Source: Desulfobacca acetoxidans (lineage in GTDB: Bacteria; Desulfobacterota; Desulfobaccia; Desulfobaccales; 0-14-0-80-60-11). From it: 33,058 bases of DNA. The stretch's first letter is position 1; every line of letters starts with the position of its first letter. The stretch is from the NCBI GenBank assembly GCA_022736495.1, contig DZCR01000014.1, positions 1 through 33,058 on the forward strand. Reading direction: 5' to 3'. Shown piece after piece: positions 7,922 through 16,362 of this stretch. The translations under genes and the position numbers were made by a program. The notes beneath the pieces are model-generated. The model saw only the letters and a list, made by a program, of their open reading frames with translations, was not told the origin of the DNA and did not search any database.

Positions 7922-8431
7922 ATGTCTAAATTGGGTGTGGGGTTTTTGTTAACCGTAGCATTGGTCTTGACGCCGCTCTACGCGGCGCATGCCGATTTCA
8001 AAGTCGGCGTCGTGGACGGCATGGATTTAATTTCCAAGTCTGCCGAAGGGAAACGGGTCCAGGACAGCATCAAACGGAAATCCGAGGAACTAGGCAGGCC
8101 GTTTAGCCAGAAGCGTCAAGATCTGGCCCGCCAGGTGGAAGAATTTCAGAAGCAGGCTTCCTTGATGAAGGAAGATGCCCGCAAGCGCAAGGCGGAAGAA
8201 CTGGAAAAGAAAATGCAGGAGTTTCAGCAGCAGGGGGCCAACGCCGAGAAACAGTTGGCCCAATACCAGCAGGAGCAGCTCCAACCATTGTTTCAGAAAC
8301 TGGAAACCGCGGTGAAAGCTGTGGCCACGGAGATGAAGCTGGATCTCGTCCTGGACAAGCGCAACTCCGGGCTGCTTTACATGGATCCCAAGCTGGATAT
8401 CAGCGATAAGGTGCGCAGCCGCTTCCAGTAA
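7922..8431 (+). CDS. skp: periplasmic chaperone OmpH/Skp family
   Basis: Holds unfolded outer-membrane proteins in the periplasm before delivery to BamA, which is encoded immediately upstream. The 169-residue protein has a signal peptide (1-24, ending AHA), a first strand FKVGVVDGMDLI, and a long Lys/Glu/Gln-rich coiled-coil region (about 45-125) typical of the Skp tentacles. It closes with LDLVLDKRNSGLLYMDPKLDISD, the canonical end of the family. A strong AGGAGG lies just before the ATG. It sits between bamA and lpxD, the usual conserved position. Confidence 0.93.
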   Translation: MSKLGVGFLLTVALVLTPLYAAHADFKVGVVDGMDLISKSAEGKRVQDSIKRKSEELGRPFSQKRQDLARQVEEFQKQASLMKEDARKRKAEELEKKMQEFQQQGANAEKQLAQYQQEQLQPLFQKLETAVKAVATEMKLDLVLDKRNSGLLYMDPKLDISDKVRSRFQ

Positions 8432-8437
8432 AGGCTC

Positions 8438-9481
8438 ATGACGCGGACCCTAGGCGAACTGGCGGTCTTTCTGGAAGGGGACCTCCAGGGACCGGCCGAT
8501 CTGGTCATTGAAGGCATTGCCCCCATAGATCAGGCCACCGACCGGGAGATCACCTTCATCGTCCAGAAGCGGTATGCCCGCCTGGCGGGTCAGAGCCGGG
8601 CCGCAGCCTTTATCGTCCCCCGGGAATACGCCCAACTGCCGCGGCCTCTGATCATCGTGCCCCACCCTTATCTGGCTTATGCCCGGGTGGCGGCCTTGTT
8701 TGCTCCTCCCCTGCGGCGCTGGCCCGGTATCAGCGATCTGGCCTTCGTGGGCCAGGGAGCGGCGCTGGGCCAGGAGGTTTCCATCGCCCCCCTGGCCTTT
8801 ATCGGGGCCGGCGCCGAACTGGGCGACCGGGTCACCATCATGCCCGGCTGCGTCATCGGCGCAGAAGTCCGGATCGGCGCCGACACCCTGCTCTATCCCA
8901 ACGTCACCATCCAGGAGCGCTGTACGGTGGGGGCGCGGTGCATCGTGCACAGCGGCGCGGTGATCGGCTCCGACGGCTTCGGGTTTGTGCCCGGAGACGC
9001 CGGCCACGTAAAGATCCCCCAACTGGGGACGGTGGTTATCGAAGACGATGTGGAGATCGGGGCCAACTGCGCCATCGACCGGGGCGCCCTGGGGGCTACC
9101 CGGGTGGGCCGGGGCGTCAAGATAGACAACCTGGTGCACCTGGCCCACAATGTGGAAGTGGGGGAATATTCCCTCTTGGTGGCCCAGGTGGGAATCTCCG
9201 GGTCCACCAAACTGGGCAAGGGAGTGGTCCTGGCCGGACAGGTGGGGTTGACCGGTCATATCGAACTGGGAGACGGAGTCCAGGTGGGGGCGCAATCCGG
9301 CGTCCATCATTCCGTCCCTGCCGGCCAGACGGTGTCCGGCTACCCGGCGCGGCCGCACCGGGACTGGCTCCAGCTCATGGGCCATCTCCCCAAATTGCCC
9401 GACATCTACCGGAGGCTGAAGCATTTGGAACAACAGGTCAGCGAACTCGCCGCCAGACTGCCGCAGGAGCCGGAACCATGA
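8438..9481 (+). CDS. lpxD: UDP-3-O-(3-hydroxyacyl)glucosamine N-acyltransferase LpxD
   Basis: Third step of lipid A synthesis: N-acylation of UDP-3-O-acylglucosamine using 3-hydroxyacyl-ACP. The 347-residue protein has the LpxD N-terminal uridine-binding domain (about 1-100, including [10 protein letters not shown]). A left-handed beta-helix of hexapeptide repeats follows (about 105-320), with the conserved segment [14 protein letters not shown] containing the catalytic-type histidine and the ending [16 protein letters not shown]-terminal helix ([16 protein letters not shown]) trimerises. The stop overlaps the fabZ ATG as ATGA, so translation is coupled. Confidence 0.97.
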   Translation: MTRTLGELAVFLEGDLQGPADLVIEGIAPIDQATDREITFIVQKRYARLAGQSRAAAFIVPREYAQLPRPLIIVPHPYLAYARVAALFAPPLRRWPGISDLAFVGQGAALGQEVSIAPLAFIGAGAELGDRVTIMPGCVIGAEVRIGADTLLYPNVTIQERCTVGARCIVHSGAVIGSDGFGFVPGDAGHVKIPQLGTVVIEDDVEIGANCAIDRGALGATRVGRGVKIDNLVHLAHNVEVGEYSLLVAQVGISGSTKLGKGVVLAGQVGLTGHIELGDGVQVGAQSGVHHSVPAGQTVSGYPARPHRDWLQLMGHLPKLPDIYRRLKHLEQQVSELAARLPQEPEP

Positions 9482-9933
9482 CCTCGCCTCAGACCTTGGG
9501 GCCGGAGGAAATCCAACGGCTGCTCCCCCATCGCTATCCCTTTCTCCTGGTGGACCGCATCGCCAGCCTGGAGTTGGGCAAGCGCATCGAGGGGCTGAAA
9601 AATGTCACCATCAACGAGCCCTTTTTTCAGGGGCATTTCCCTGGCCGCCCCATTATGCCCGGGGTCCTCATCGCCGAGGCCATGGCCCAGGTGGGGGGCA
9701 TCCTGGCCCTCTTGTCCATCCCGGAAAACCAGGGGAATTCCTCTCTCTTTCTTTTGGGGATAGACAAGATGCGCTTTCGCCAGCCGGTGGTCCCGGGAGA
9801 TCAACTGCGCATCATCGTTGAATCCGTGCGCGGCGGCAAAAAGTTCTGGAAGATGAAGGCCCAGGCCTTTGTTGACCAGACCCTGGTGGCTGAAGGGGAA
9901 CTCATGGCCGCGGTGGGTCAAGGGGAGGAATGA
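9478..9933 (+). CDS. fabZ: 3-hydroxyacyl-ACP dehydratase FabZ
   Basis: Dehydrates 3-hydroxyacyl-ACP in fatty acid elongation and competes with LpxA/LpxD for the same ACP substrates, which explains its place between them. The 151-residue hot-dog-fold protein has the N-terminal [14 protein letters not shown] block. The catalytic pair is in [21 protein letters not shown], His53 and Glu67 by my count. The ATG at 9478 overlaps the lpxD stop by 4 bp. A longer open frame extends upstream in this reading frame but is only a shadow inside lpxD. Confidence 0.97.
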   Translation: MTSPQTLGPEEIQRLLPHRYPFLLVDRIASLELGKRIEGLKNVTINEPFFQGHFPGRPIMPGVLIAEAMAQVGGILALLSIPENQGNSSLFLLGIDKMRFRQPVVPGDQLRIIVESVRGGKKFWKMKAQAFVDQTLVAEGELMAAVGQGEE

Positions 9934-9935
9934 GG

Positions 9936-10745
9936 ATGGCCCAGATTCACCCCACTGCCCTGGTGGATAAAACCGTCGAACTGGGCGAGGGAGTCAGCGT
10001 TGGACCCTATAGCATCATTCAGGGTCGGGTGACCATCGGACACGGCACGCGCATCGGCCCCCACGCGGTGATTCGCGACTGCACCACCATCGGCAACAAG
10101 TGCGAGATCTTCCAATTTGCGGTCATCGGCGAGGTTCCCCAGGACTTAAAATTCCAGGGTGAGGAATCGCAACTGATCATCGGCGACGGCAACACCATCC
10201 GGGAGTTTACCACGCTCCACCGGGGTACGGCCGACGGCGGCGGCATCACCCGCGTCGGCCACGGCAACCTGTTCATGGCCTATACCCACGTGGCCCATGA
10301 CTGCCAGGTGGGCAACGGCGTGATCATGTCCAACGCCGCCACCCTGGGGGGGCACATTATCGTGGAGGACTACGCCATCCTGGGGGGCTTGTCCGCCGTG
10401 CACCAGTTCTGCCACATCGGCCGGCACGCCTTTGTGGGCGGCTGTTCCGCGGTGCATCGGGACGTGCCGCCGTACGCCATGGCGGTGGGCAATCGGGCCA
10501 AACTGGTGGGGCTCAACTTGGTGGGACTCAAGCGGCACGGTTTTACGGATAGCACGCTGCAGCCCCTGAAGCGGGCCTACGAATTGCTCTTCCTGTCGGA
10601 GTTAAACCAGAAAGAGGCCATCAGCAGAATCACCGCAGAATTGCCCCAGACTCTGGAAATTCAACACCTTCTGACCTTCCTGGAGTCTTCGGATCGGGGC
10701 CTGCTCCCGGCAGATGTCCGAGAACATCGGCTTAATCGCGGGTAA
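9936..10745 (+). CDS. lpxA: UDP-N-acetylglucosamine acyltransferase LpxA
   Basis: First step of lipid A synthesis: transfers a 3-hydroxyacyl chain from ACP to UDP-GlcNAc. The 269 residues form a hexapeptide-repeat beta-helix (about 1-190). The catalytic-type His lies in FMAYTHVAHDCQVGN, HQFCHIGRHAFVGG is diagnostic, and the C-terminal helical domain begins at about 200 (GLKRHGFT). I chose the ATG at 9936 because GGGGAGG lies 7 nt before it. The ATG at 9930 is only 1 nt from that site and would add Met-Arg. It follows fabZ with essentially no gap, and its end overlaps lpxI by 32 bp. Confidence 0.96.
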   Translation: MAQIHPTALVDKTVELGEGVSVGPYSIIQGRVTIGHGTRIGPHAVIRDCTTIGNKCEIFQFAVIGEVPQDLKFQGEESQLIIGDGNTIREFTTLHRGTADGGGITRVGHGNLFMAYTHVAHDCQVGNGVIMSNAATLGGHIIVEDYAILGGLSAVHQFCHIGRHAFVGGCSAVHRDVPPYAMAVGNRAKLVGLNLVGLKRHGFTDSTLQPLKRAYELLFLSELNQKEAISRITAELPQTLEIQHLLTFLESSDRGLLPADVREHRLNRG

Positions 10746-11538
10746 GGGCCAGTTCCCCCTCCTGTTCGCCCAGGCCGCCCGGCGGCAGGGCGCGGCGGTC
10801 ATCGCGGTGGCCCACCGGGGTGAGACCGACCCGGCCCTGGAATCCATGGTTGACGAGCTTCATTGGATTTACGTGGGCCAGTTGGGCAAAATCATCCGCA
10901 TCTTCAAGTCTGCCGGAGTGCGTCGCGCGGTCATGGCCGGAGGTCTCAGCCGAGGCCGCCTCTTCAAGGAATTTCGCCCGGATTGGCGGGCTTTAAACGT
11001 GGTCCGCCGGGCCGGCGCCGGCAAAGATGACCGATTGCTGAGGGCCGTGGCCGCCGAAATGGAGGCCGAAGGCATCACCATCGCCCCCTCCACCCTCTTC
11101 CTGGATGCCCTCCTGGCCACCGTCGGCAAACTCAGCCGCCGCACCCCCAACCCAGAGCAACTGGCAGACCTTGAGATAGGCTTCCGGGTGGCCAAGGAGT
11201 TGGGCCGCCTGGACATCGGCCAGTGCGTGGTGGTGCGCCGTCAGGTGGTGGTGGCCCTGGAGACCATCGAGGGCACGGATGAAACCATCCGCCGGGGTGG
11301 GGTGCTGGCCGGTCCCGGCGCAGTGGTGGTCAAGGTGAGCAAACCCGACCAGGACCTGAGGTTTGACGTGCCCGCAGTGGGGCTGCATACCATTGCCACC
11401 ATGCGGGAGGTCCAGGCCGCGGTGCTGGCCGTTGAGGCCGGCAAAACCCTGATTTTCGACCGTGAGGAGATGCAAGGAATTGCGGATCAAGCCGGGATCG
11501 CAATCTGGGGCCTGGACCGTTTGCCGGGTGGCGCATAA
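10714..11538 (+). CDS. lpxI: UDP-2,3-diacylglucosamine pyrophosphatase LpxI
   Basis: Hydrolyses UDP-2,3-diacylglucosamine to lipid X. LpxI is the form used by alphaproteobacteria and many Desulfobacterota in place of LpxH. The 274-residue protein starts IGLIAGKGQFPLLFAQAARRQG, a signature of the former DUF1009 family, and has AVMAGGLSRGRLF, FLDALLA and GQCVVVRRQVVVALETIEGTDETI, the last forming the catalytic C-terminal domain with its conserved acidic residues. It overlaps the end of lpxA by 32 bp and is the last gene of the rightward envelope block. lpxB, often next, is not in the window. Confidence 0.93.
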   Translation: MSENIGLIAGKGQFPLLFAQAARRQGAAVIAVAHRGETDPALESMVDELHWIYVGQLGKIIRIFKSAGVRRAVMAGGLSRGRLFKEFRPDWRALNVVRRAGAGKDDRLLRAVAAEMEAEGITIAPSTLFLDALLATVGKLSRRTPNPEQLADLEIGFRVAKELGRLDIGQCVVVRRQVVVALETIEGTDETIRRGGVLAGPGAVVVKVSKPDQDLRFDVPAVGLHTIATMREVQAAVLAVEAGKTLIFDREEMQGIADQAGIAIWGLDRLPGGA

Positions 11539-11618
11539 ACCGGAAAACAGCTGAAGAACCGCAGGAATTCAGCCTTGGGCGGTCTTGTAGAGGTGACCTG
11601 CGTGTGCGCCCTCAAGCC

Positions 11619-11642
11619 AGGGCGGACACCTAGGTCCGCCCT
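11619..11642. repeat. GGGCGGAC palindrome between convergent genes
   Basis: AGGGCGGAC (11619-11627) and GTCCGCCCT (11634-11642) form a perfect 9-bp stem with a 6-nt loop, between the convergent ends of lpxI and the TrmO-like gene. There is no T run on either strand. It may be a bidirectional transcription-stopping hairpin or a copy of a dispersed REP-like palindrome; only a genome-wide search would decide. Confidence 0.55.
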
Positions 11643-11680
11643 TACAGGGGATAAATTACCTGTTTGAGCGCAACTTGGGA

Positions 11681-12076
11681 CTACTCGGCCGCGGCAATAT
11701 AAGGTTTAAGGTCCAATATCGGGGTTCCGTCCAGCATATCCAGGCCCTGTACCGTAATGACATTATCCTTGATGGCGAGCACGCGGACGATGGAGAGTCC
11801 CAGGGGGTTGGGGCGCACCGGAGAGCAGATGCTGAAGACCCCCACCCTGGCGTCGCGGTGGGGAGGCTGTTGCATAAGTCGTTCCGGGGTAAATGCAGGG
11901 CTGCGGTGGAAATGGAACAGCACCATGAGACGCTGCCCGGGCTCGATATCTTGCAGAACGGCCTGATACCGGGGATCAATCACCAGCCGCCCTTGCACGT
12001 CTGATACCGACCAGTGCCAGGGCAATTCGGTGGCCTCAGTTTGCACATAGCCGATGGGCTTAAGTTCAATGGACAT
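11681..12076 (-). CDS. TrmO/TsaA-like (YaeB, UPF0066) SAM-dependent methyltransferase family protein
   Basis: The 131-residue single-domain protein has the family core: PIGYVQTEATE at the N-terminus, SPVRPNPLGLSIVRVL (S-adenosylmethionine-binding loop) and DGTPILDLKPYI at the end. E. coli TrmO methylates the t6A37 base of tRNA, but that protein has an extra C-terminal domain that is absent here. Short TsaA-like proteins often occur beside metal-transport genes in anaerobes, so the substrate should not be taken as tRNA. It is the last gene of the leftward transport cluster, with AGGAAGG shortly before the ATG and about 84 bp after the DppC-type permease. Confidence 0.8.
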   Translation of the reverse strand: MSIELKPIGYVQTEATELPWHWSVSDVQGRLVIDPRYQAVLQDIEPGQRLMVLFHFHRSPAFTPERLMQQPPHRDARVGVFSICSPVRPNPLGLSIVRVLAIKDNVITVQGLDMLDGTPILDLKPYIAAAE

Positions 12077-12160
12077 ATTTTCCTTCCTCTCCTCTCATTG
12101 CTTCAGCAATTGAACCGCGAAAATTTCCCGCTTCCCAAGAGCCCCTGGTCTGGGCGTGAA

Positions 12161-13024
12161 TCATCGCCGCAGGGTGGGCTCAAATCGACTCTCCAGGCCG
12201 AAGCCGATGAGCGCCAGGCTGATCAGCGTCAGCCCCAGGGCCAGCGCCGGGGGAAGAAGCCACCACAGCCAATAGTCTCCCAGGGCCACAAATTTCAATC
12301 CATATTGAATCATCACCCCCCAGCTCTTTTGGTGCGGGTCGGCCAGCCCCAAGAATGCCAGGGATGATTCCAGCAAAATGGCGCGGCGGATTTGGACTAA
12401 AAAGCTCAGGGTTACCAGGGGATAAAGCGCCGGCACGATGTGCCGCCACGCAATATGGAGGGGGGAGGCGCCTAAAGCCTGGGCGGCCTGGACATAGAGT
12501 TCCTGCTTGACCTCCAAACCCTGGGACCGGAAGATTCTCGCACCCCCGGCCCAGGAAAAGAGGCTCAAGACCAGGATGAGGGTTAGCACGTGGGGCTTAA
12601 GGAATGCGGTAATGAGCAGAATCAGCAACAGCGGCGGGACGGCCAGCCAGGCATCTACCAGGCGCATCAAGGTAAAATCGTAGCGGCCCCCCTTGAGGAT
12701 AGCAGATATGCCCATCAGGAGGCTGAGAAAGGTGCCGATTAAGGCCACGGCCAGGCCGATTTCCAGGGAGGTGCGGGAGCCGTAGAGCAATTCGCTGAAA
12801 AGATCCTGGCCCACGTCATTGGTCCCTAAAGGATGGGCCCAACAGGGGGGCTGAAGAGGCTGGCCCACATACTGCCAGGGATTGTAAGGGGATAGCCAGG
12901 GGGCCGTCAAGGCCAAAACCATTATGAACAAAAATAGCACTGCCCCGATTATCACCGCGGGTGAGGACGGGATAAAGCGTGATCGCCTGGGGCGGCTCAG
13001 GCCTTGGGCATTAACCACCAGCAA
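12161..13024 (-). CDS. ABC transporter permease, DppC/NikC type
   Basis: Second inner-membrane permease of a peptide/nickel-type importer. The 287 residues show an N-terminal helix (about 23-45, AVIIGAVLFLFIMVLALTA), the family block HPLGTNDVGQDLFSELLYGSRTSL (typically HPLGTD..GRD), and further helices. The ABC-contacting EAA loop is YVQAAQALGASPLHIAWRHI. The start lies 13 nt after the stop of the DppB-type gene. Neither this gene nor its neighbours encodes an ATPase, so the NikD/NikE-type subunits must come from elsewhere. Confidence 0.9.
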   Translation of the reverse strand: MLVVNAQGLSRPRRSRFIPSSPAVIIGAVLFLFIMVLALTAPWLSPYNPWQYVGQPLQPPCWAHPLGTNDVGQDLFSELLYGSRTSLEIGLAVALIGTFLSLLMGISAILKGGRYDFTLMRLVDAWLAVPPLLLILLITAFLKPHVLTLILVLSLFSWAGGARIFRSQGLEVKQELYVQAAQALGASPLHIAWRHIVPALYPLVTLSFLVQIRRAILLESSLAFLGLADPHQKSWGVMIQYGLKFVALGDYWLWWLLPPALALGLTLISLALIGFGLESRFEPTLRR

Positions 13025-13037
13025 TCTCCAAGAATAG

Positions 13038-14000
13038 TTATCCTTGATCCCTCACTCTGGGATCGGCCAGGTGGTACCCCCACTCCGCCAGGGCATTCCC
13101 CCCCAGCACGGCCAGGGTGATTACCAGCAAGAGGCCCTGCAGGAGCGGATAGTCCCGCTTCGTCAAGGCCTGGAACAACAACTGGCCGGCTCCCGGATAG
13201 GCGAATACTACTTCTACCGGGAGCGCTACGGCCCAAAGAACGCCGAACCGCAGCCCCAGGCGGGTGATCAGGGGGAGCAAGGCATTGCCCGCCAGGTAGC
13301 GGTATTTGATCCGGGTCTCCCCCAACCCCCGGGATCGGGCCGCCATGATGAAAGGAGCATTTACCTGTTTCAAGGCGCTATTGCGCACCAGCAAGGCAAC
13401 GGCCGGCGCCTCCCCCAGCACGAGCGTCAAGGCCGGCAGAGTCAGGTGGCGCACCAGATTGCTGCTGAAGTCCCCCACGCCCTGCGGCAGGGCCGAAAAA
13501 TCCAGGGCTCCGAAAAACGGCAAGAGCCCCAGCCTCAAACTGAAAATCATCAGCAAAAACATGCCCAGAAGAAATCCCGGCAGGGCCTCGAAGATCAGGC
13601 ACCCCCCCACCGTCGCTCCCGTCCAGATGCGCTGGCGCTGCCAGGCCAATTCCACTCCGAGAATGAAGCCGGCGCCGAGGCTGACCACAAAACTCACCCC
13701 GCATAAGATGGCGGTCCAGAGCAGGGCCGGGCCAATGACCCGGGAGACCGGGGCTTGATCATGGAAAGAATACCCCAGATCGCCCCTGGCCAGATTCAGC
13801 AGATAGCTCCGGAATTGCACTGCCAAAGGTTGATCCAGGCCGTAACGGTGCATCAGTTCCTGGCGAAGCTCGGGAGTTACGGCCAGGCTTGGGTCTCCGG
13901 TCAGCGCGGCCAAGGCATCGCCGGGAAGCAGGCGAGGCAGGAAAAAATTGAGCCCCAGGATCACCAAGAAGATCAGCAGATAGAAAAGGATGCGGCTCAT
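13038..14000 (-). CDS. ABC transporter permease, DppB/NikB type
   Basis: First permease subunit, 320 residues. It has an N-terminal helix (about 4-17, ILFYLLIFLVILGLNFFLPR), then FLPRLLPGDALAALTGDP and the MHRYGLDQPLAVQFRSYLLNLARGDLGYS segment typical of DppB/NikB. More helices and the EAA-type loop FIMAARSRGLGETRIKYRYL precede the end. The ATG overlaps the stop of the substrate-binding gene by 4 bp. With the next permease it forms the channel of a family-5-SBP importer for oligopeptides, nickel complexes or other chelates. The substrate cannot be told from the permeases alone. Confidence 0.92.
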   Translation of the reverse strand: MSRILFYLLIFLVILGLNFFLPRLLPGDALAALTGDPSLAVTPELRQELMHRYGLDQPLAVQFRSYLLNLARGDLGYSFHDQAPVSRVIGPALLWTAILCGVSFVVSLGAGFILGVELAWQRQRIWTGATVGGCLIFEALPGFLLGMFLLMIFSLRLGLLPFFGALDFSALPQGVGDFSSNLVRHLTLPALTLVLGEAPAVALLVRNSALKQVNAPFIMAARSRGLGETRIKYRYLAGNALLPLITRLGLRFGVLWAVALPVEVVFAYPGAGQLLFQALTKRDYPLLQGLLLVITLAVLGGNALAEWGYHLADPRVRDQG

Positions 14001-15565
14001 GGACCAGGTGGTGGCTGCGCTCCGGGCAGCAAAGCTATTTTGTTGAAATAAGTGGGGATGCCCTTGGCAATGCCGACCCGGGTGAAAAACCAGGGGACCC
14101 GGCCGTCGTGGGCAAAATATTGCGTGGGATAATACAAGGGCACCGTGGGCAGCTCCTCTGCCAGCTTTTCCTGAATTTCCGCCACCAGTTGCCGGCGGCG
14201 GCGGTCGTCCAGGGTAAAGAGCTGGTCCGCCAAAAGCCGGCTCATCGCCGCTGACGGCTGGTAACCTCCCAAAAATTCCGCCGCGAACCGGCCCTGGGTG
14301 ACATCATAAAGGATCTTGGGATCTCCCCCCAGGCCGCCATGACCCGATAGGGCCAGATCGAACTCACCGGCCCGCACCCTCTGATCCAGGAGGGTGTGAT
14401 CCAGTGACCGGAGATGCACCGTGACCCCGATAGCCTGAAAAGATTTCTGGAGATATTCGGCCACCCGGGCATAATTCGCCGTACAGAGCAGTTCCAAATT
14501 CAAGATTTGCCCGTCTTTCTGCCAACCCTGGGGGCTATCTTGATAACCGAGGGCGGCCAAGCCCCGGCGGCTGGCGGCAGGATCAAAAGCATAAGTGGTC
14601 CCGGGTGCATGGTACCAGGGGCTGTCCGGGGGCAAGAGTCCCGTGGAGCCCGGCACGCCGTGTCCCCGGGCCATCTGGGCAATCAGGCCCGGCAAATCCA
14701 GCGCCTGGGCGCAGGCCCGGCGAAAGGCTGGTTCCCGCAAAGGATATTTCTGGTGATTAAAGAGGAGATTTAAACACCAAAAATGGGGCTGGGACGCCAC
14801 CGTGAAGCCCAGGCCTTTGAGGTCCGCCGCGGCCTCTGGAGGGATAGCGGCGGCCTGGATGGCCTTGCCTTTCAAGGCCAGGAGCTCATTGCCCACCTGG
14901 ACGAAACTGAGGCTGGGGATAGTGGGCTTGCCCTGGTAGTACCTCTCAAACGCCACAAAACGATACAAGCCGTGTTCCCGGCGGTAATCGGCGAACCGAT
15001 AAGGACCGCTGCCGATGGTGGCCCGAAGTTCCTGGAACCGGGCCGGATCTTTCACATCCTGCCAGATATGCCGGGGCAGGATGAACATGCTGCCCGCGAT
15101 CGCCTCCAGAAAAGGGGCGTAAGGTTTGGCCAGGGTCACCCGCACCGTCTGGGGATCGAGCACCTGCACGTTTTTCACCGGCTGCACATCAACCCAGGGA
15201 GTCGGGTGACTTTGGAGATAAGCAAAGGTAAAGGCAACATCCGCGGCGGTCAAAGGCCGGCCGTCATGCCAGAGCACGCCGGGACGCAGATGAAAGATGT
15301 AAGCCGGCGGCTGGACTTCGTATTCCCAGGATTGGGCCAGGGCCGGGACGAAACCCCGGGCATCCTTCCAGATGAGGGTGTCAAATAAAAAGGAGACCCG
15401 CAAATACCCCGGCCCCCGGGGATTATGGGCAAACGGGGAAGGAAACCCCCAGTCGCCCTGGGGGTCCCCGATGAGATAGGCGTCGCCGGGAGCTTGGCCG
15501 CAGCCCAGCCCCAAAGCCACCAAGGCGAGCCCCACCAACCCCCAGCAGATCAGCCGTTTAAGCAT
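13997..15565 (-). CDS. ABC transporter substrate-binding lipoprotein, family 5 (DppA/NikA/OppA type)
   Basis: The 522-residue protein begins with a signal peptide and a lipobox-like ALGLGC (Cys at about 22), so it is probably tethered in the periplasm. SBP_bac_5 features include VSFLFDTLIWKDARGFVPALAQSWE, FHLRPGVLWHDGRPLTAADVAFTF, YAPFLEAI and REPAFRRACAQALD. The gene sits between the FmdE-family gene (8-bp overlap upstream) and the permeases (4-bp overlap downstream), so the whole block is translationally coupled. Family 5 includes peptide, nickel, haem and metallophore binders. The company of a TonB receptor and FmdE suggests a metal chelate, by inference only. Confidence 0.9.
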   Translation of the reverse strand: MLKRLICWGLVGLALVALGLGCGQAPGDAYLIGDPQGDWGFPSPFAHNPRGPGYLRVSFLFDTLIWKDARGFVPALAQSWEYEVQPPAYIFHLRPGVLWHDGRPLTAADVAFTFAYLQSHPTPWVDVQPVKNVQVLDPQTVRVTLAKPYAPFLEAIAGSMFILPRHIWQDVKDPARFQELRATIGSGPYRFADYRREHGLYRFVAFERYYQGKPTIPSLSFVQVGNELLALKGKAIQAAAIPPEAAADLKGLGFTVASQPHFWCLNLLFNHQKYPLREPAFRRACAQALDLPGLIAQMARGHGVPGSTGLLPPDSPWYHAPGTTYAFDPAASRRGLAALGYQDSPQGWQKDGQILNLELLCTANYARVAEYLQKSFQAIGVTVHLRSLDHTLLDQRVRAGEFDLALSGHGGLGGDPKILYDVTQGRFAAEFLGGYQPSAAMSRLLADQLFTLDDRRRRQLVAEIQEKLAEELPTVPLYYPTQYFAHDGRVPWFFTRVGIAKGIPTYFNKIALLPGAQPPPGP

Positions 15566-16271
15566 GGCCTCCGTCCCGGTCGATGGTCATGCCCTGGCCG
15601 GTCAGGATGAAATAATCCTCACCGGCGCAGCTCAGGCAGACCGGCTTGCCCTGCTGCAAGCGCACCCGGGGTTCCATGACCTCTTCCCCGCAGACGCTGC
15701 AAACCTGTGACGCAAAAATCCGGGCATATTCCGGCAACGTGATGGTCAGGGAGGTGAGGTTAAACTGCTCCTCCAGCGGCGTTTCCAGTTCCCGGTAGGA
15801 GATGGTATGCCAGATATGGTGGAATTGATGCATTTCTTCCGGGGTGCCCTGGCGTTCCACCACGATCTTCTGGAATAACGGGCCGGAATTGGGATATTTT
15901 GCCATCATCTTATCCCGGTAATCGGAGCGCACCGCCAGCCGCACCGCCTGGCCGTCCTCCCGGCGGGCCACGGTCACCGCAGTCTTGCCCAGGTCCTTGA
16001 AGATGAGGGCGTTATTGCCGAAGGTGCACCCGGTGGCCATCTGAATGCCGTCCGTGAAGCAATTGTTGCACTCCACGATCGCGACGATCTCCTCCATGCC
16101 GGTGTTCTGCCGGCTTAGGGCCATCATGGCATGTTGCCCGGCCTTGACCCCCAGGCTGACAAAGGGACAAAGGTGGCCGTGCAAATGTTCCGTCTGGCGT
16201 AGGAGGCCTTCCAGGTCACGGCTGCGAATCATGGTTTCGATGGCGTCTCGCGCCGAAGCAAAATCGTGCAT
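15558..16271 (-). CDS. FmdE-family protein with C-terminal zinc ribbon
   Basis: FmdE was named for a protein that co-purifies with molybdenum formylmethanofuran dehydrogenase in methanogens; bacterial homologues lack a proven function. This 237-residue protein shows the FmdE core HLHGHLCPFVSLGVKAG (Cys35) and VECNNCFTDGIQMATGCTFGN (Cys68, Cys71, Cys82), likely metal or Fe-S ligands. A C-terminal ribbon carries Cys191/Cys194 and Cys212/Cys215. I place the start at the ATG at 16271, preceded by GAGGAG. An upstream start at 16319 would add 16 non-conserved residues. The gene lies 91 bp after the receptor gene and overlaps the substrate-binding gene by 8 bp, tying it to the uptake system, perhaps as a metal sensor or handling factor. 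Confidence 0.85.
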   Translation of the reverse strand: MHDFASARDAIETMIRSRDLEGLLRQTEHLHGHLCPFVSLGVKAGQHAMMALSRQNTGMEEIVAIVECNNCFTDGIQMATGCTFGNNALIFKDLGKTAVTVARREDGQAVRLAVRSDYRDKMMAKYPNSGPLFQKIVVERQGTPEEMHQFHHIWHTISYRELETPLEEQFNLTSLTITLPEYARIFASQVCSVCGEEVMEPRVRLQQGKPVCLSCAGEDYFILTGQGMTIDRDGGHA

Positions 16272-16362
16272 AGTTGTTCGTCTCCTCTTTATGGAAAAAT
16301 TATCGGTAACCCGCAACATGAGCGCTTAATCGGCATATTTCCCCGCCAGATTTCCTTTATCC

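Noticed and set aside
8938..9477. Long plus-strand open frame in front of fabZ
   Set aside because: It lies inside lpxD in another frame, with Gly/Arg/Pro-rich composition; the FabZ homology starts at 9478.
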